Shown: positions 27,608 through 39,148 of the stretch, piece by piece
Layout of the letters: every line of letters starts with the position of its first letter
Numbering within the stretch: position 1 is the stretch's first letter
Source: Rhizobiales bacterium Ga0077537
GTDB lineage: Bacteria > Pseudomonadota > Alphaproteobacteria > Rhizobiales > Hyphomicrobiaceae
Length of the DNA: 64,000 nt
Direction: 5' to 3'
NCBI GenBank assembly: GCA_001464955.1
Contig: LNEM01000009.1
Coordinates: forward strand, 124,001-188,000
Notes under the pieces: generated by a model
The model's input: only the letters and a program-made list of their open reading frames with translations
What the model was told of the DNA's origin: nothing
The model's database searches: none
Translations under genes and position numbers: made by a program

Positions 27608-27796
27608 TCAATGAACGAGGCGGGCGCCTGCCAGCCGGACCAGGGCCGCGTTGATGTTCTGGATGCGCGCAAGGTAGGCCTCGACGTCGGTGCGTGGGCC
27701 TTGGGCCGCCAGCATCGCCTCGAGGCGGCGAACGCAGGCCGAGCGTTCCTCCTGAAGGCCCACGAGGGCCATCTCGATGTCTGACGTGCGGGTCAC
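27608..27796 (-). CDS. Small hypothetical helical protein
   Basis: 62 aa, no family recognised. The sequence looks like one long helical hairpin (MALVGLQEERSACVRRLEAM; VEAYLARIQNINAALVRLAG) with regular charged residues. It lies 109 nt upstream of the GMC gene on the same strand and is divergent from phnM. Coding status rests on a reasonable amino-acid composition and an ATG; confidence is limited. Confidence 0.4.
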   Translation of the reverse strand: MTRTSDIEMALVGLQEERSACVRRLEAMLAAQGPRTDVEAYLARIQNINAALVRLAGARLVH

Positions 27797-27960
27797 GGCG
27801 GCTCACTCCCGGGCGCGGCTCTCCGATGCTGGCGGAGCGGCGGTCGAGCGTGTCTTCTACCAGCCCGATCCTTCCGCTTCTCGAAGCTCGCCCTCAGGAT
27901 TTCAATCAAATAAGGTGCTTTCCGTTTACGCCAGAGCAGGTTTCGCCGACGGGGGACGTG

Positions 27961-29127
27961 ATGCGGGCAGTTGAGGGGCTGATCGTCAGGGGCGGTACGG
28001 CGCTGATCGAGGGTGAGTTGCGCGGGGCGGACGTCGTCGTCGCGGATGGCCGGATACGGCTCGATCGCGGTGGCGTGCAGACCGGTCTCTCCATCGACGC
28101 CACCGGGCTTCTCGTGCTGCCGGGGTTGGTCGATGTCCACGGCGACGCCTTCGAGCGCCAGATGATGCCCCGGCCGGGCGTCGACATCGATATCGGGCTT
28201 GCACTCGTCGAGACGGATCAGCAACTCGTCGCCAACGGCATCACGACGGCGTTCCATGGCGTGACGCGATCGTGGGAGCCGGGCTTGCGGGATGCAGCGA
28301 ACGCGCGCCGGCTTCTGGCCGCGATCGAGGACCTCAGGGGCGAACTGGCGGCGGACACCCGCTTTCACCTGAGGCATGAGACCTACAACCTCGACGGCGA
28401 GGACGAGATCGTCGCGTGGATCGCCGCGCGGCGGATCGACGTGGTCGCGTTCAACGATCACATGACCGGGACCATCAAGGTTCGCCACCGGCCCGACAAG
28501 ATGCGCAAGATGGTCGAGCGGTCCGGGCTCGATGCGGCTGCGTTCGATGCGCTGGTCGAGCGGGTGTCGGCGCGGGCCGACGAGGTTCCGGGCTCCATCG
28601 CGCGTCTCGCGGCTGCCGCACAGTCGGCCGGCGTTCCGACCATGTCGCACGACGACATGGACGTCGCGCAGCGCCGCTGGTTCGCGGCCCTGGGCGTCGG
28701 GGTGGCGGAGTTTCCGATGACAGATGCCGTGGCCGAGGCTGCGATCGCGGATGGGGCGCCGACCGTGTTCGGTGCGCCCAACGTACTCAGGGGCGGGAGC
28801 CATACGGGCTGTCCGGATGCGGCGCAGATGGCCAAGCAGGGCCTCTGCAGTGTGCTCGCGTCCGACTATTTCTATCCGGCCCTGCTGCAAGCCCCGTTCA
28901 TTCTGGCCCGGCGACACGGGGTGCCTTTCGCTGAAGCCTGGGCCCTCGTCGCGGAGAATGCGGCAGCGGCGGTGCGCCTCGCGGACCGCGGCGTGCTGCG
29001 GGACGGACTGCGGGGGGATGTGGTCGTGGTCGACGCGAGGAATGACATGCGGCCGCGGGTCGTCGCCACGATCGCTGCGGGGCGGCTCGTGCATCTCTCA
29101 GACGGGGCGTTGCTCTCGGCTGCATGA
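27961..29127 (+). CDS. phnM: PhnM-like alpha-D-ribose 1-methylphosphonate 5-triphosphate diphosphatase
   Basis: 388 aa amidohydrolase-superfamily protein. DVHGDAFERQMMPRPGVDID, FNDHMTGTIKVRH and MSHDDMD are the PhnM-type metal-site segments, and ASDYFYPALLQAPF lies late in the barrel. In the C-P lyase pathway PhnM removes diphosphate from ribose methylphosphonate triphosphate. ATG 27961, right after GGGGGAC, fits the family start (RAVEGLIVRGGTAL); the frame is open far upstream without homology. No other C-P lyase gene (phnG-L) is present in the window, so its pathway is uncertain. Confidence 0.85.
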   Translation: MRAVEGLIVRGGTALIEGELRGADVVVADGRIRLDRGGVQTGLSIDATGLLVLPGLVDVHGDAFERQMMPRPGVDIDIGLALVETDQQLVANGITTAFHGVTRSWEPGLRDAANARRLLAAIEDLRGELAADTRFHLRHETYNLDGEDEIVAWIAARRIDVVAFNDHMTGTIKVRHRPDKMRKMVERSGLDAAAFDALVERVSARADEVPGSIARLAAAAQSAGVPTMSHDDMDVAQRRWFAALGVGVAEFPMTDAVAEAAIADGAPTVFGAPNVLRGGSHTGCPDAAQMAKQGLCSVLASDYFYPALLQAPFILARRHGVPFAEAWALVAENAAAAVRLADRGVLRDGLRGDVVVVDARNDMRPRVVATIAAGRLVHLSDGALLSAA

Positions 29128-29145
29128 GGCCGCGAGCGCGCGCCG

Positions 29146-30594
29146 TCAGCCAGCGTTGCGGAAGGCCTTCGGCGATACGATCGTCAGGGCGATGATGTAG
29201 AGGTCGAGCACGATCGACCAGTTGTCGATGTAGTAGAGGTCGTGCGCTATCCGGCTGCGCATGGCGTGCTCGGTCTCGGTCTGGCCACGGAAGCCGTTGA
29301 CCTGTGCCCAGCCCGTGATGCCGGGCTTGACGTTGAGGCGCCGTGCATAGCGACGGATCACACGCTCATAGTACTTGTCGTGGGCGACGGCGTGCGGGCG
29401 GGGGCCTACAAGCGACATCTCGCCGACGATGACGTTCAGGAGCTGAGGCAGTTCGTCGAGATTGTAACGGCGGAGCCAGCGGCCGGTGCGCGTGATCCGG
29501 GGATCGTTCTGCGTCGCCTGCCGGATCTCGGGGCCGTCGTCCATCGTGGACATTGTACGGAACTTCCAGATGGCGAACTCGCGCTGATTGAAACCGCGGC
29601 GGCGCTGCCGGAAGAAGATCGGGCCCGGGCTATCCAGCTTGATGAGGAGGCCGATCACCGCCAAGAGCGGCAGGACCAGCAACAAGCCCAGACTTGCCGC
29701 GACCACATCGAAGGCGCGCTTCAGGTACATCTGGAACGGGTTGAGGGGTGCACTGCGTAGCGCCAGCGTGCGCACGCGGCCGAGCTGGGAGACGTGCATC
29801 TCCGGAAACTGCTCTGCCAGGGAGAGCTGGCCGAGATGCACGGAGACGGGCAGATCCATGAACCGATCGGCGACCATGGCCGCGATGCGCGAGGTCTCGG
29901 CGTCACGCTTCAGGATGAGGACATCGTTGACGCCGAGCGGGCGGGCCGTCTCGACGACCCGCTCGACGTTCTCGCGGACGGCATCAAGGCAGAGGTCGTT
30001 CGGATCAGCAGGTAACAGGAAGGCGGTGGCGGCGAGCTCGACGCCAGTCGTGTCCACACTGTGGCGCGCAACGAAACCTGCAACGTCCTGCTCCGCGCCG
30101 ACCACCAGCAGGCGGCGGGGACGGATCCAGCCCTCCGCGACGAGCCACCCGACGAGCCGACGCAGTCCCGCATCGACCACGATGGCTGCTACGCCGCCCG
30201 AGACGAAGAACAGCGCCAGGGCGCCACGCGATGCAAGACCGGTGGTCTTGGTCAGGAAGGCCAGGACGAAAAGCGCAAAGAAGGCATAGGTCCAGGCGTT
30301 GACGATGCGGGCCACCGAGCGCCGGCCAGCCAGAAACTCGTCCACCCGGTATTCGAGGCGCAAGAAGAAAGGGGTGGCATAGACGATGCCGGCGAGAATG
30401 CCGACAATCGCATAGGCGAGAGGATCGCCGGTCTTGCCGTAGATGACGCCATGCCATGCCGCGCCCGACGCGATCGCGACCGTCATGATGGCGATCACTT
30501 CGCACGCAGCGATGACCGCGCCCATGACGAGGCCACCGATCGTGAGGCGGTTCTTCCGCACTGTCGTTATGACGTCGAGGGTGCTTACGAGCAT
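29146..30594 (-). CDS. Undecaprenyl-phosphate sugar-1-phosphate transferase (WcaJ/PssY-type PHPT)
   Basis: 482 aa. Four or five N-terminal membrane helices (about 15-150) are followed by a CoA-binding-like soluble domain, then the catalytic sugar transferase domain with KRAFDVVAASLGLLLVLPLL, RRRGFNQREFAIWKFRTM, and DELPQLLNVIVGEMSLVGPR. These enzymes load the first sugar phosphate, usually glucose, onto undecaprenyl phosphate to start exopolysaccharide synthesis. ATG 30594 is chosen because the preceding in-frame residues are basic and not conserved. It stands alone, with no glycosyltransferase cluster in the window, and is convergent with phnM (18 nt). Confidence 0.92.
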   Translation of the reverse strand: MLVSTLDVITTVRKNRLTIGGLVMGAVIAACEVIAIMTVAIASGAAWHGVIYGKTGDPLAYAIVGILAGIVYATPFFLRLEYRVDEFLAGRRSVARIVNAWTYAFFALFVLAFLTKTTGLASRGALALFFVSGGVAAIVVDAGLRRLVGWLVAEGWIRPRRLLVVGAEQDVAGFVARHSVDTTGVELAATAFLLPADPNDLCLDAVRENVERVVETARPLGVNDVLILKRDAETSRIAAMVADRFMDLPVSVHLGQLSLAEQFPEMHVSQLGRVRTLALRSAPLNPFQMYLKRAFDVVAASLGLLLVLPLLAVIGLLIKLDSPGPIFFRQRRRGFNQREFAIWKFRTMSTMDDGPEIRQATQNDPRITRTGRWLRRYNLDELPQLLNVIVGEMSLVGPRPHAVAHDKYYERVIRRYARRLNVKPGITGWAQVNGFRGQTETEHAMRSRIAHDLYYIDNWSIVLDLYIIALTIVSPKAFRNAG

Positions 30595-31000
30595 GACGGG
30601 ACCACGCGGGGCGAGCAGAGTGCGCTGCAAACAAGGATCGACATGATCAACGCAGTTCCTTGCAGCAACCGCCGCGGCACGCGGCACGGAAGCGGCACAC
30701 CGGCACGTTGGCGGAGTTCGTTCCTTCTGTGCACTTACAGTGTCCTAAAGCGCCGCGATAGTCGATATTTGTCGCAATCTGTTGAAATGCTTTTTGAGCA
30801 GAGACGGTAAATTCGACGAGCGTCCGGCGCAGTCAAGGAGGCGCGCGTGCTGCATCGCTGTCGATGCTGGATCGGCCGTGTTGCGCTGCCGCAATGCATC
30901 GCTGCATGCGCGGCGTCTTCGGCTTTGCGGGCATGCCTGTCCGGGCTAGTGTTCGTGCTGCAAGCTGGCTGCGACCCTTCATCACGGAGATCGAAACCCC
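30595..31000. other. 406-nt divergent intergenic region
   Basis: This region separates the sugar transferase (-) and the amidotransferase (+). It is comparatively AT-rich around 30730-30815, which probably holds divergent promoters, but no clear operator, riboswitch or RNA gene is visible. Short open frames here have no conserved features. Confidence 0.5.
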
Positions 31001-31786
31001 ATGTGCCGTTGGATCGCGTATCACGGTGAGCCGATCTTCATTGAAGAGTTCGTGACCATTCCCGAGAAGAGCCTGCTGGTGCAGAGCCGGGCCAGCCGTG
31101 AGGCGAAGAGCGTCGTCAACGGGGACGGATTCGGCATCGGCTGGTACGGCGAACGACCGGCGCCGGGGGTGTTTCGCGACCTCAGGCCAGCGTGGAGCGA
31201 CGAGAACCTTCTCTCGCTCGCGCACCAGATCAAATCGGGACTGTTCTTCGCCCACGTCAGGGCGTCGACCGGCACGGCGATCTCGCGCGCCAACTGTCAT
31301 CCGTTCGTGCTCGGCCGGTGGATGTTCATGCATAACGGCGGCATCGGAGAGTGGGAGAATGTCCGCCGACCGATCGAGAACGGCATTCCGGATACCCTGT
31401 TCGGGCATCGCAGCGGGACGACGGACAGCGAGGCGATCTTCCTCCTGCTGGTGGCCAACGGCCTGGAGAAAGACCCGGGGCGGGCCTTCCGGAAGACCAT
31501 TGCCCAGATCGAGCATGTGATGGCCGAGGCTGGTGTCCAGAAGCCGCTGCGCTTCACGGCCGCTGCCACGGACGGCGAGACGATCCATGCCGTCCGCTAT
31601 TCGACGCTGATCGAGCCGGAGACGCTCTATCTCCGGCAACTCAAGTCGCGTAAGGGGCAGCTCATCGCATCGGAGCCCTACGACGACGGGCGGCTCGACT
31701 GGGAAGCGGTGCCGGCGCAAAGTCACGTCATCTTGAGCCGGGACGACTTGCGGGTCGAAGCGTTCCGTCCATCGCTCGACGGCTAG
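31001..31786 (+). CDS. Class II glutamine amidotransferase (YafJ/EgtC-like)
   Basis: 261 aa. Cys2 after the initiator methionine (MCRWIAYHG) is the expected N-terminal nucleophile of class II GATases, and GDGFGIGWYG, FFAHVRASTGTAIS, NCHPF and FMHNGGIGEW are family motifs. The stand-alone domain resembles YafJ/EgtC hydrolases of gamma-glutamyl amide bonds; the substrate is unknown. No egtB or egtD homologue is in the window, so ergothioneine synthesis cannot be claimed. It is followed 21 nt later by a CoA transferase on the same strand. Confidence 0.88.
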   Translation: MCRWIAYHGEPIFIEEFVTIPEKSLLVQSRASREAKSVVNGDGFGIGWYGERPAPGVFRDLRPAWSDENLLSLAHQIKSGLFFAHVRASTGTAISRANCHPFVLGRWMFMHNGGIGEWENVRRPIENGIPDTLFGHRSGTTDSEAIFLLLVANGLEKDPGRAFRKTIAQIEHVMAEAGVQKPLRFTAAATDGETIHAVRYSTLIEPETLYLRQLKSRKGQLIASEPYDDGRLDWEAVPAQSHVILSRDDLRVEAFRPSLDG

Positions 31787-31807
31787 GGCGAGGCTAACAG
31801 GGGCACC

Positions 31808-32959
31808 ATGCAAAACGAGGCAGGCCTGCCACTCGCAGGCATCACGGTGATCGAGCTCGCGCAGAATCTGGCGGGTCCGTTCTGCGGCGACATTCTCGGC
31901 CAGCTCGGTGCCGATGTGATCAAGGTCGAACGCCCCGGCGGCGGGGACGACGCGCGCGGCTGGGGACCGCCCGTCCACGGCGACACGGCGACCACGTTCA
32001 TGGCGGTGAACAAGGGCAAACGGTCGATCACACTCGATCTCAAGGACGAGGCATCGCTCGCCTGGCTCAAGGAGGCCATCGGCGAAGCGGACGTCGTCGT
32101 GCAGAACCTGCGCCCTGGCGCTGCCGCGGAACTGGGCCTCGGGCCGGACGACCTGCTCGCGATCAATCCGCGGCTGGTCTATGCGACGCTGTCGGCGTTC
32201 GGCGCGGTCGGCCCCAAGGCCATGGATCCCGGCTACGAGCCGATCCTGCAAGGCTTCTCCGGCATGATGATGATGAACGGCGAGGACGGCGGTCCGCCGA
32301 CCCGCGTCGGCATGCAGGTGCTCGATCTCGGGACCGGGCTCTGGGCCGCGCTGGGCGTGGTCGCCGCGATCCATCGGCGAACCGCGACGGGGAAAGGTGG
32401 CACGGTGGACGCCTCGCTGCTCGAGACGGCGCTCGGCTGGATGAGCTGCCATTTCGCCGGCTACAGCGTCACCGGAAGGCCGCCGAGGCGACACCTGTCG
32501 GGCAACCCCAACACGGTCGTCTTCCAGGCGTTCGAGACGGCGACGAAGCCGATCATGATCGCCGCCGCCAACGATCGGCTGTTCGCCCGCCTCTGCCAGG
32601 TGCTCGGCTGCCCGGATGCGGGGAGCGATCCGCGCTTTGCGTCGAACCGGCTTCGGGTCGAGAACAAGCCGGCTCTGCTCGCACGTCTCGAGCCGATCCT
32701 CGCCGGCGCGCCGTGCGAGACCTGGATCGAGCGTCTCGAGGCGGCGAAAATCCCGTGCGGGCCGATCAACGACATGCGGACAATGGACCAGGAACCGCAG
32801 GTGGCCGCGCTCGGCATCATCCAGCCGCTGCCCGACCGTCCGGTGCGGACGGTGCATCTGCCGCTGTCGCTCGACGGCGAGCGGCTCCGGCCGCGCGGCA
32901 GTGTGCCTGCGGCCGGCGAACACACGGCCGAGATCCGTGTTCGCGGCGTCAAGGGGTGA
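31808..32959 (+). CDS. CaiB/BaiF family CoA transferase (class III)
   Basis: 383 aa. N-terminal segment VIELAQNLAGPFCGDILGQLGADVIKVE and NKGKRSITLDLK are typical of class III CoA transferases, and the catalytic aspartate is expected in MQVLDLGTGLWAALG. The reaction moves CoA between carboxylic acids. Substrates cannot be predicted; the acuI gene downstream is convergent. A second paralogue lies at 49766-51028. Confidence 0.9.
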   Translation: MQNEAGLPLAGITVIELAQNLAGPFCGDILGQLGADVIKVERPGGGDDARGWGPPVHGDTATTFMAVNKGKRSITLDLKDEASLAWLKEAIGEADVVVQNLRPGAAAELGLGPDDLLAINPRLVYATLSAFGAVGPKAMDPGYEPILQGFSGMMMMNGEDGGPPTRVGMQVLDLGTGLWAALGVVAAIHRRTATGKGGTVDASLLETALGWMSCHFAGYSVTGRPPRRHLSGNPNTVVFQAFETATKPIMIAAANDRLFARLCQVLGCPDAGSDPRFASNRLRVENKPALLARLEPILAGAPCETWIERLEAAKIPCGPINDMRTMDQEPQVAALGIIQPLPDRPVRTVHLPLSLDGERLRPRGSVPAAGEHTAEIRVRGVKG

Positions 32960-33004
32960 GCCCCGCCCTCGTCCGGTGTGCTGGCACCGGGCCGAGGCCG
33001 GAGA

Positions 33005-33991
33005 TCAGCGGATCTCGAGTACGACGCGGCCGCGAACCTTGCCGGCGAGAATGTCGGGTGCGAGGGCCGGGGCGTCCGAGACCGGGCGGGTGACGGTCAT
33101 GGCGGCGAGCTTCGTTCGATCGAGATCGCGGGCGAGGCGGCTCCAGGCCTCGACGCGGCGGGCCTTCGGCGCCATGACGCTGTCGATGCCGGCGAGTGTC
33201 ACGCCGCGCAGAATGAACGGCGCCACCGAGGTCGTCAGGTCCATGCCCTGAGCAAGGCCGCAGGCCGCAACGCAGCCGCCGTAGCGCGTCATCGAGATGG
33301 CGTTGGCGAGCGTGTGGCTGCCGACGGCGTCGATGACGCCCGCCCAGCGTTCCTTGGCGAGCGGGCGGGCCGGTGCGGCACCCAATTCCGCGCGGTCGAT
33401 GATCGTGCTGGCGCCGAGCCCCTTCAGGTAGTCGGCTTCGGCGGCGCGACCGGTGGAGGCGATCACCTCGAAGCCGAGGCGGGAGAGCAGCGCGACGGCG
33501 ACGCTGCCGACGCCGCCTGCAGCTCCGGTCACGAGCACGGGACCGCTCGCGGGTGTCAGGCCGTTCTTCTCGATGGCCAGCACGCTCAGCATGGCCGTGT
33601 AACCGGCGGTCCCGATGGCCATGGTTTCGGCCGCGCTCAGACCGTCAGGGCGCTTGACCAGCCAGTCGCCCTTGACGCGGGCGATCTCGGCGTAGCCGCC
33701 CAGGTGGGTCTCGCCGACTCCCCAGCCGTTCAGGATGACGTTGTCCCCCGTCTTGAAGTCAGCATGGGTCGAGGACACGACCTCACCGGCGAAGTCGATG
33801 CCGGGGATCATCGGCCAGCGGCGGACCACAGGGGCCTTGCCGGTCAGCGCGAGGCCGTCCTTGTAGTTGATGGTCGAGTGGGACACGCGAACGGTCACGT
33901 CGCCGTCCATCAGCTCGGCTTCGTCGACGGACTTCCAGGCGAGGTCCTGTCCCTTGTCGCCCTTGCTCAGCACGAAGGCATTGAATGTCAT
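33005..33991 (-). CDS. acuI: AcuI/YhdH-type NADPH-dependent acryloyl-CoA reductase
   Basis: 328 aa medium-chain dehydrogenase without structural zinc ligands. FNAFVLSKGDKGQDLAWKSV, STINYKDGLALTGKAPVVR and PGIDFAGEV are AcuI/YhdH hallmarks; VLVTGAAGGVGSVAVALL is the NADPH fold. AcuI converts toxic acryloyl-CoA to propionyl-CoA in DMSP and 3-hydroxypropionate metabolism. ATG 33991 has a GGAG Shine-Dalgarno 8 nt upstream; the ORF extension by six residues is ignored. No dddP, dmdA or prpE neighbours are visible, so its source of acrylate is unknown. Confidence 0.88.
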   Translation of the reverse strand: MTFNAFVLSKGDKGQDLAWKSVDEAELMDGDVTVRVSHSTINYKDGLALTGKAPVVRRWPMIPGIDFAGEVVSSTHADFKTGDNVILNGWGVGETHLGGYAEIARVKGDWLVKRPDGLSAAETMAIGTAGYTAMLSVLAIEKNGLTPASGPVLVTGAAGGVGSVAVALLSRLGFEVIASTGRAAEADYLKGLGASTIIDRAELGAAPARPLAKERWAGVIDAVGSHTLANAISMTRYGGCVAACGLAQGMDLTTSVAPFILRGVTLAGIDSVMAPKARRVEAWSRLARDLDRTKLAAMTVTRPVSDAPALAPDILAGKVRGRVVLEIR

Positions 33992-34105
33992 CGGTCGTCT
34001 CCTGTTCACGCTCGACGGTGCCGGTCCCGGAGGCTGCCACGCGGCGCCTGCATGTCAGCCATGCCACGCCGGCGACGTCTCCGCGAGGCGTATCTGGTGC
34101 CTTGA

Positions 34106-34167
34106 TGTCACGCCAGTCACGGAACAGCAATCGTGACAGAAATTTGAATGCCGCAGCGTTCGTGACA
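34106..34167 (+). promoter_or_regulatory. Three CGTGACA-type half-sites upstream of acuI
   Basis: TGTCACG at 34106-34112 is the inverted copy of CGTGACA at 34132-34138 and again at 34161-34167. The last two copies share the octamer TCGTGACA in direct orientation, 29 nt apart. They lie 115-176 nt upstream of the acuI start. The arrangement resembles an operator array for a dimeric regulator; the regulator is not identified. Confidence 0.35.
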
Positions 34168-34289
34168 ATCGATCCAGCCTGAATTGGAGGCTGAATGCTA
34201 GCCCTCGACTGCTGTGTGATGCCGAGAACACAGGTCGGATTGGTATGTCCGGACATGAATTGACTTTGGTGATCCAGAATAATCTGTCC

Positions 34290-34317
34290 GTCTATCATGT
34301 ATTAATGTCGGATAGAC
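34290..34317. repeat. Inverted repeat in AT-rich intergenic region
   Basis: GTCTATC (34290-34296) and GATAGAC (34311-34317) form perfect 7-nt arms around a 14-nt AT-rich spacer. The 528-nt region from 33992 to 34519 has no other recognisable gene. It could be an operator for the small peptide gene at 34520, but chance is not excluded. Confidence 0.3.
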
Positions 34318-34519
34318 TTTCGTCATGTCAGGTGTTGCGGCCTTCTGAACCTTGATGCAACACTTCATTAGGTTTTGTTGCTTGAACGGAAGAGGTTCTT
34401 ATTGTGGCGACATTGCATTTTTCGCTTGGCAGAGACGAGGCAGCCGGATTATTGGAACGCCATCGAGAGGGCGGCGTATTCACTCCGGACAGGGTGCTCC
34501 AGCCGCCGTAGGAGGCAGT

Positions 34520-34603
34520 ATGGAACTCAGAATGAGACTGAACGTGCTTGCCGCGATCGTGTCGTTCGGCTTCCTGGCCGCGATCGTTTTCGGCATGGTC
34601 TGA
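34520..34603 (+). CDS. 27-aa single-span membrane peptide
   Basis: MELRMRLNVLAAIVSFGFLA opens the 27-residue peptide, which ends AIVFGMV. A strong Shine-Dalgarno (TAGGAGGCAGT) sits right before the ATG at 34520. It is one hydrophobic helix with a basic N-terminus. Similar short peptides occur in Hyphomicrobiales as far as I recall, but I cannot name a family. It is too short for usual gene finders; longer frames here start upstream without an SD. Confidence 0.5.
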   Translation: MELRMRLNVLAAIVSFGFLAAIVFGMV

Positions 34604-34751
34604 CGCCGGTCAGGGTGGCTGGATTGCGGCCTGTTCCACTGGCGCAAGCGGGCTCGACCGGTCCCCATCGACCGTCACGGACAAATGGCGCTGAACCCAG
34701 GGTTCCGCGCCATTTTCATGTCTGAAGGCTCGTCCGGTTGTCTGCGGGTCG

Positions 34752-35111
34752 CTATCGCTTCAGGAGATAGCCCACGATGGCGCCGATCAGCGGATAGAGC
34801 GACCGATTGGACTGGAGGAGCGGCAGCGCCTGCTCGATCGGCTGCTGGATCTGCGGGATCAGGGTGATCGCCGCCAGCAGGACGGCAAGAAACAGACTTG
34901 CGATGAACGTCCCGACGCTCGGCACGCGGACGTTCTTCAGGACGAGCGATCCGGCGAACCCCACCACCATGATGATCACCGCAAAGAGCAGTGCGTAGAC
35001 GAAGATGTCGTACTGGCGACCCAGCAGCGACGGCAGCGCCGCCTTGATCGGGCCCGCCAGTGTCCAGGCGGCAGCAATCTGGATGATCAGAAGTACGATC
35101 CGCGGCAGCAT
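34752..35111 (-). CDS. Four-helix membrane protein, conserved hypothetical
   Basis: 119 aa. Hydrophobic helices: IVLLIIQIAAAWTLAG, FVYALLFAVIIMVVGFAGSLVL, TFIASLFLAVLLAAITLIP and a final SLYPLIGAIVGYLLK. No family recognised with certainty. It lies downstream of the metH half-gene, 122 nt away, on the same strand, but the gap and different role argue for an independent unit. It is convergent with the 27-aa peptide gene. Confidence 0.6.
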   Translation of the reverse strand: MLPRIVLLIIQIAAAWTLAGPIKAALPSLLGRQYDIFVYALLFAVIIMVVGFAGSLVLKNVRVPSVGTFIASLFLAVLLAAITLIPQIQQPIEQALPLLQSNRSLYPLIGAIVGYLLKR

Positions 35112-35233
35112 GCCTCTCCCCCGTATGATTGTCCCCAGCGGCGCGCGAGTCGTGACCGCGACGCCGGGTGGACCCTAACAGCAGTCGACGACGGTTACGA
35201 GATGGCGCGACCGGGTCTCGTCGCCGTTCGGCG

Positions 35234-37921
<2,688 letters not shown>

Positions 37922-37991
37922 GGCGTCTCACTAGACATTTGGGCTGAACGTTGGGCGAGCGGCGCCGCGCGTGTGAGGAGAGGCCTCACTG

Positions 37992-39077
37992 TCACGCCGC
38001 GACGAAGGGTTCGAGGCCGGAGAGGCGCATCCTGGGGGCGATCACGGGGAGCGTGCGCGGCTTGAACTTCGCCACGTGCTCGGCGACGTGGCGGATGTGG
38101 TCGGGTGTCGAGCCGCAGCAGCCGCCGACGATGTTGACAAGGCCGTCCTTGGCCCACGCCTCGATCTGGCAGGCCATCTCGTGCGGGGTCTCGTCATATT
38201 CGCCCATGGCGTTCGGCAACCCGGCGTTGGGGTAGGCCGAGACACAGGCGTCGGCGACGGTCGCGATCTCGGCGAGGTGCGGGCGCATCAGATCGGCGCC
38301 GAGGGCGCAGTTGAGTCCGATCGAGAACGGCCTGAGATGGCGCATCGAGTACCAGAACGCCGTCGGTGTCTGGCCGGAGAGCGTGCGGCCTGAGCGATCG
38401 GTTATGGTGCCGGAGATCATGATCGGCAATGTCACGCCCATGCTCTCGAACGCCTCGAGCGTGGCGACGCCGGCGGCCTTGGCATTGAGGGTGTCGAAGA
38501 TGGTCTCGATCAGGATGACGTCCGAGCCGCCTTCGATCAGGCCTTCGACCTGCTCCTTGTAGGCGATGCGCAGGTCTTCGAAGGTGACGTTGCGGTAGCT
38601 GGGGTTGTTGACGTCGGGCGAGATCGACGCGGTGCGATTGGTCGGGCCGACGGCGCCGGCAACGAAGCGGGGGCGCGAGGGGTCCTTCGCCATCGCCGCG
38701 TCGCAGGCTTCGCGCGCGAGGCGAGCCGCCGCGACGTTGATCTCGCGGGCGATCTCCTCCATGCCGTAGTCGGCCATGGAGATGGTCTGGGCGTTGAAGG
38801 TGTTGGTCTCGACGATGTCGGCGCCGGCGGCCAGGTATTGCGCGTGGATGTCGCGGATGATGTCCGGCCGGGTCAGCACGAGAAGGTCGTTGTTGCCCTT
38901 CACGTCGCGGTGCCAGTCCTTGAACCGGTCGCCGCGATAGTCTTCCTCGGACAGCTTGTGCCGCTGGATCATGGTGCCCATGGCGCCGTCGATGACGAGG
39001 ATGCGGGCGGCGGCGGCGGCGTGGAGCCGTGCGGCTGCCGGGTGGATCTTCGGCGTGGTCATCGTCTTGGCGGTCAT
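37992..39077 (-). CDS. metH: Methionine synthase, homocysteine-binding half
   Basis: 361 aa. S-methyltransferase barrel: [14 protein letters not shown] at the start, and zinc ligands in [13 protein letters not shown] and [13 protein letters not shown]. The last residues [10 protein letters not shown] correspond to the linker LSGLEP that in full-length MetH leads straight into the pterin domain, so the split falls in the natural inter-domain linker. Its stop is 70 nt before the second half. Stand-alone betaine- or SMM-homocysteine methyltransferase is the alternative, but the adjacent complementing half makes a split MetH much more likely. Confidence 0.93.
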   Translation of the reverse strand: MTAKTMTTPKIHPAAARLHAAAAARILVIDGAMGTMIQRHKLSEEDYRGDRFKDWHRDVKGNNDLLVLTRPDIIRDIHAQYLAAGADIVETNTFNAQTISMADYGMEEIAREINVAAARLAREACDAAMAKDPSRPRFVAGAVGPTNRTASISPDVNNPSYRNVTFEDLRIAYKEQVEGLIEGGSDVILIETIFDTLNAKAAGVATLEAFESMGVTLPIMISGTITDRSGRTLSGQTPTAFWYSMRHLRPFSIGLNCALGADLMRPHLAEIATVADACVSAYPNAGLPNAMGEYDETPHEMACQIEAWAKDGLVNIVGGCCGSTPDHIRHVAEHVAKFKPRTLPVIAPRMRLSGLEPFVAA

Positions 39078-39148
39078 GGTCTCACTTCCCGGTTGGGTTC
39101 AGTCAGCGGCGCACCGTTCCGGCGCCGGCCAAATCCGTTCTGTCGCGT

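Noticed and set aside
25192-27654. 820-codon open frame on the + strand
   Set aside because: It is antisense to the GMC oxidoreductase, whose motifs are intact; long shadows are expected in GC-rich DNA.
30833-32923. 696-codon open frame on the - strand
   Set aside because: It is antisense to the amidotransferase and CoA transferase genes, which have clear active-site motifs.
35190-35220. Weak inverted repeat CGAGA...TCTCG after metH as a terminator
   Set aside because: Arms are only 5 nt with no T-run, so it is not supportable.
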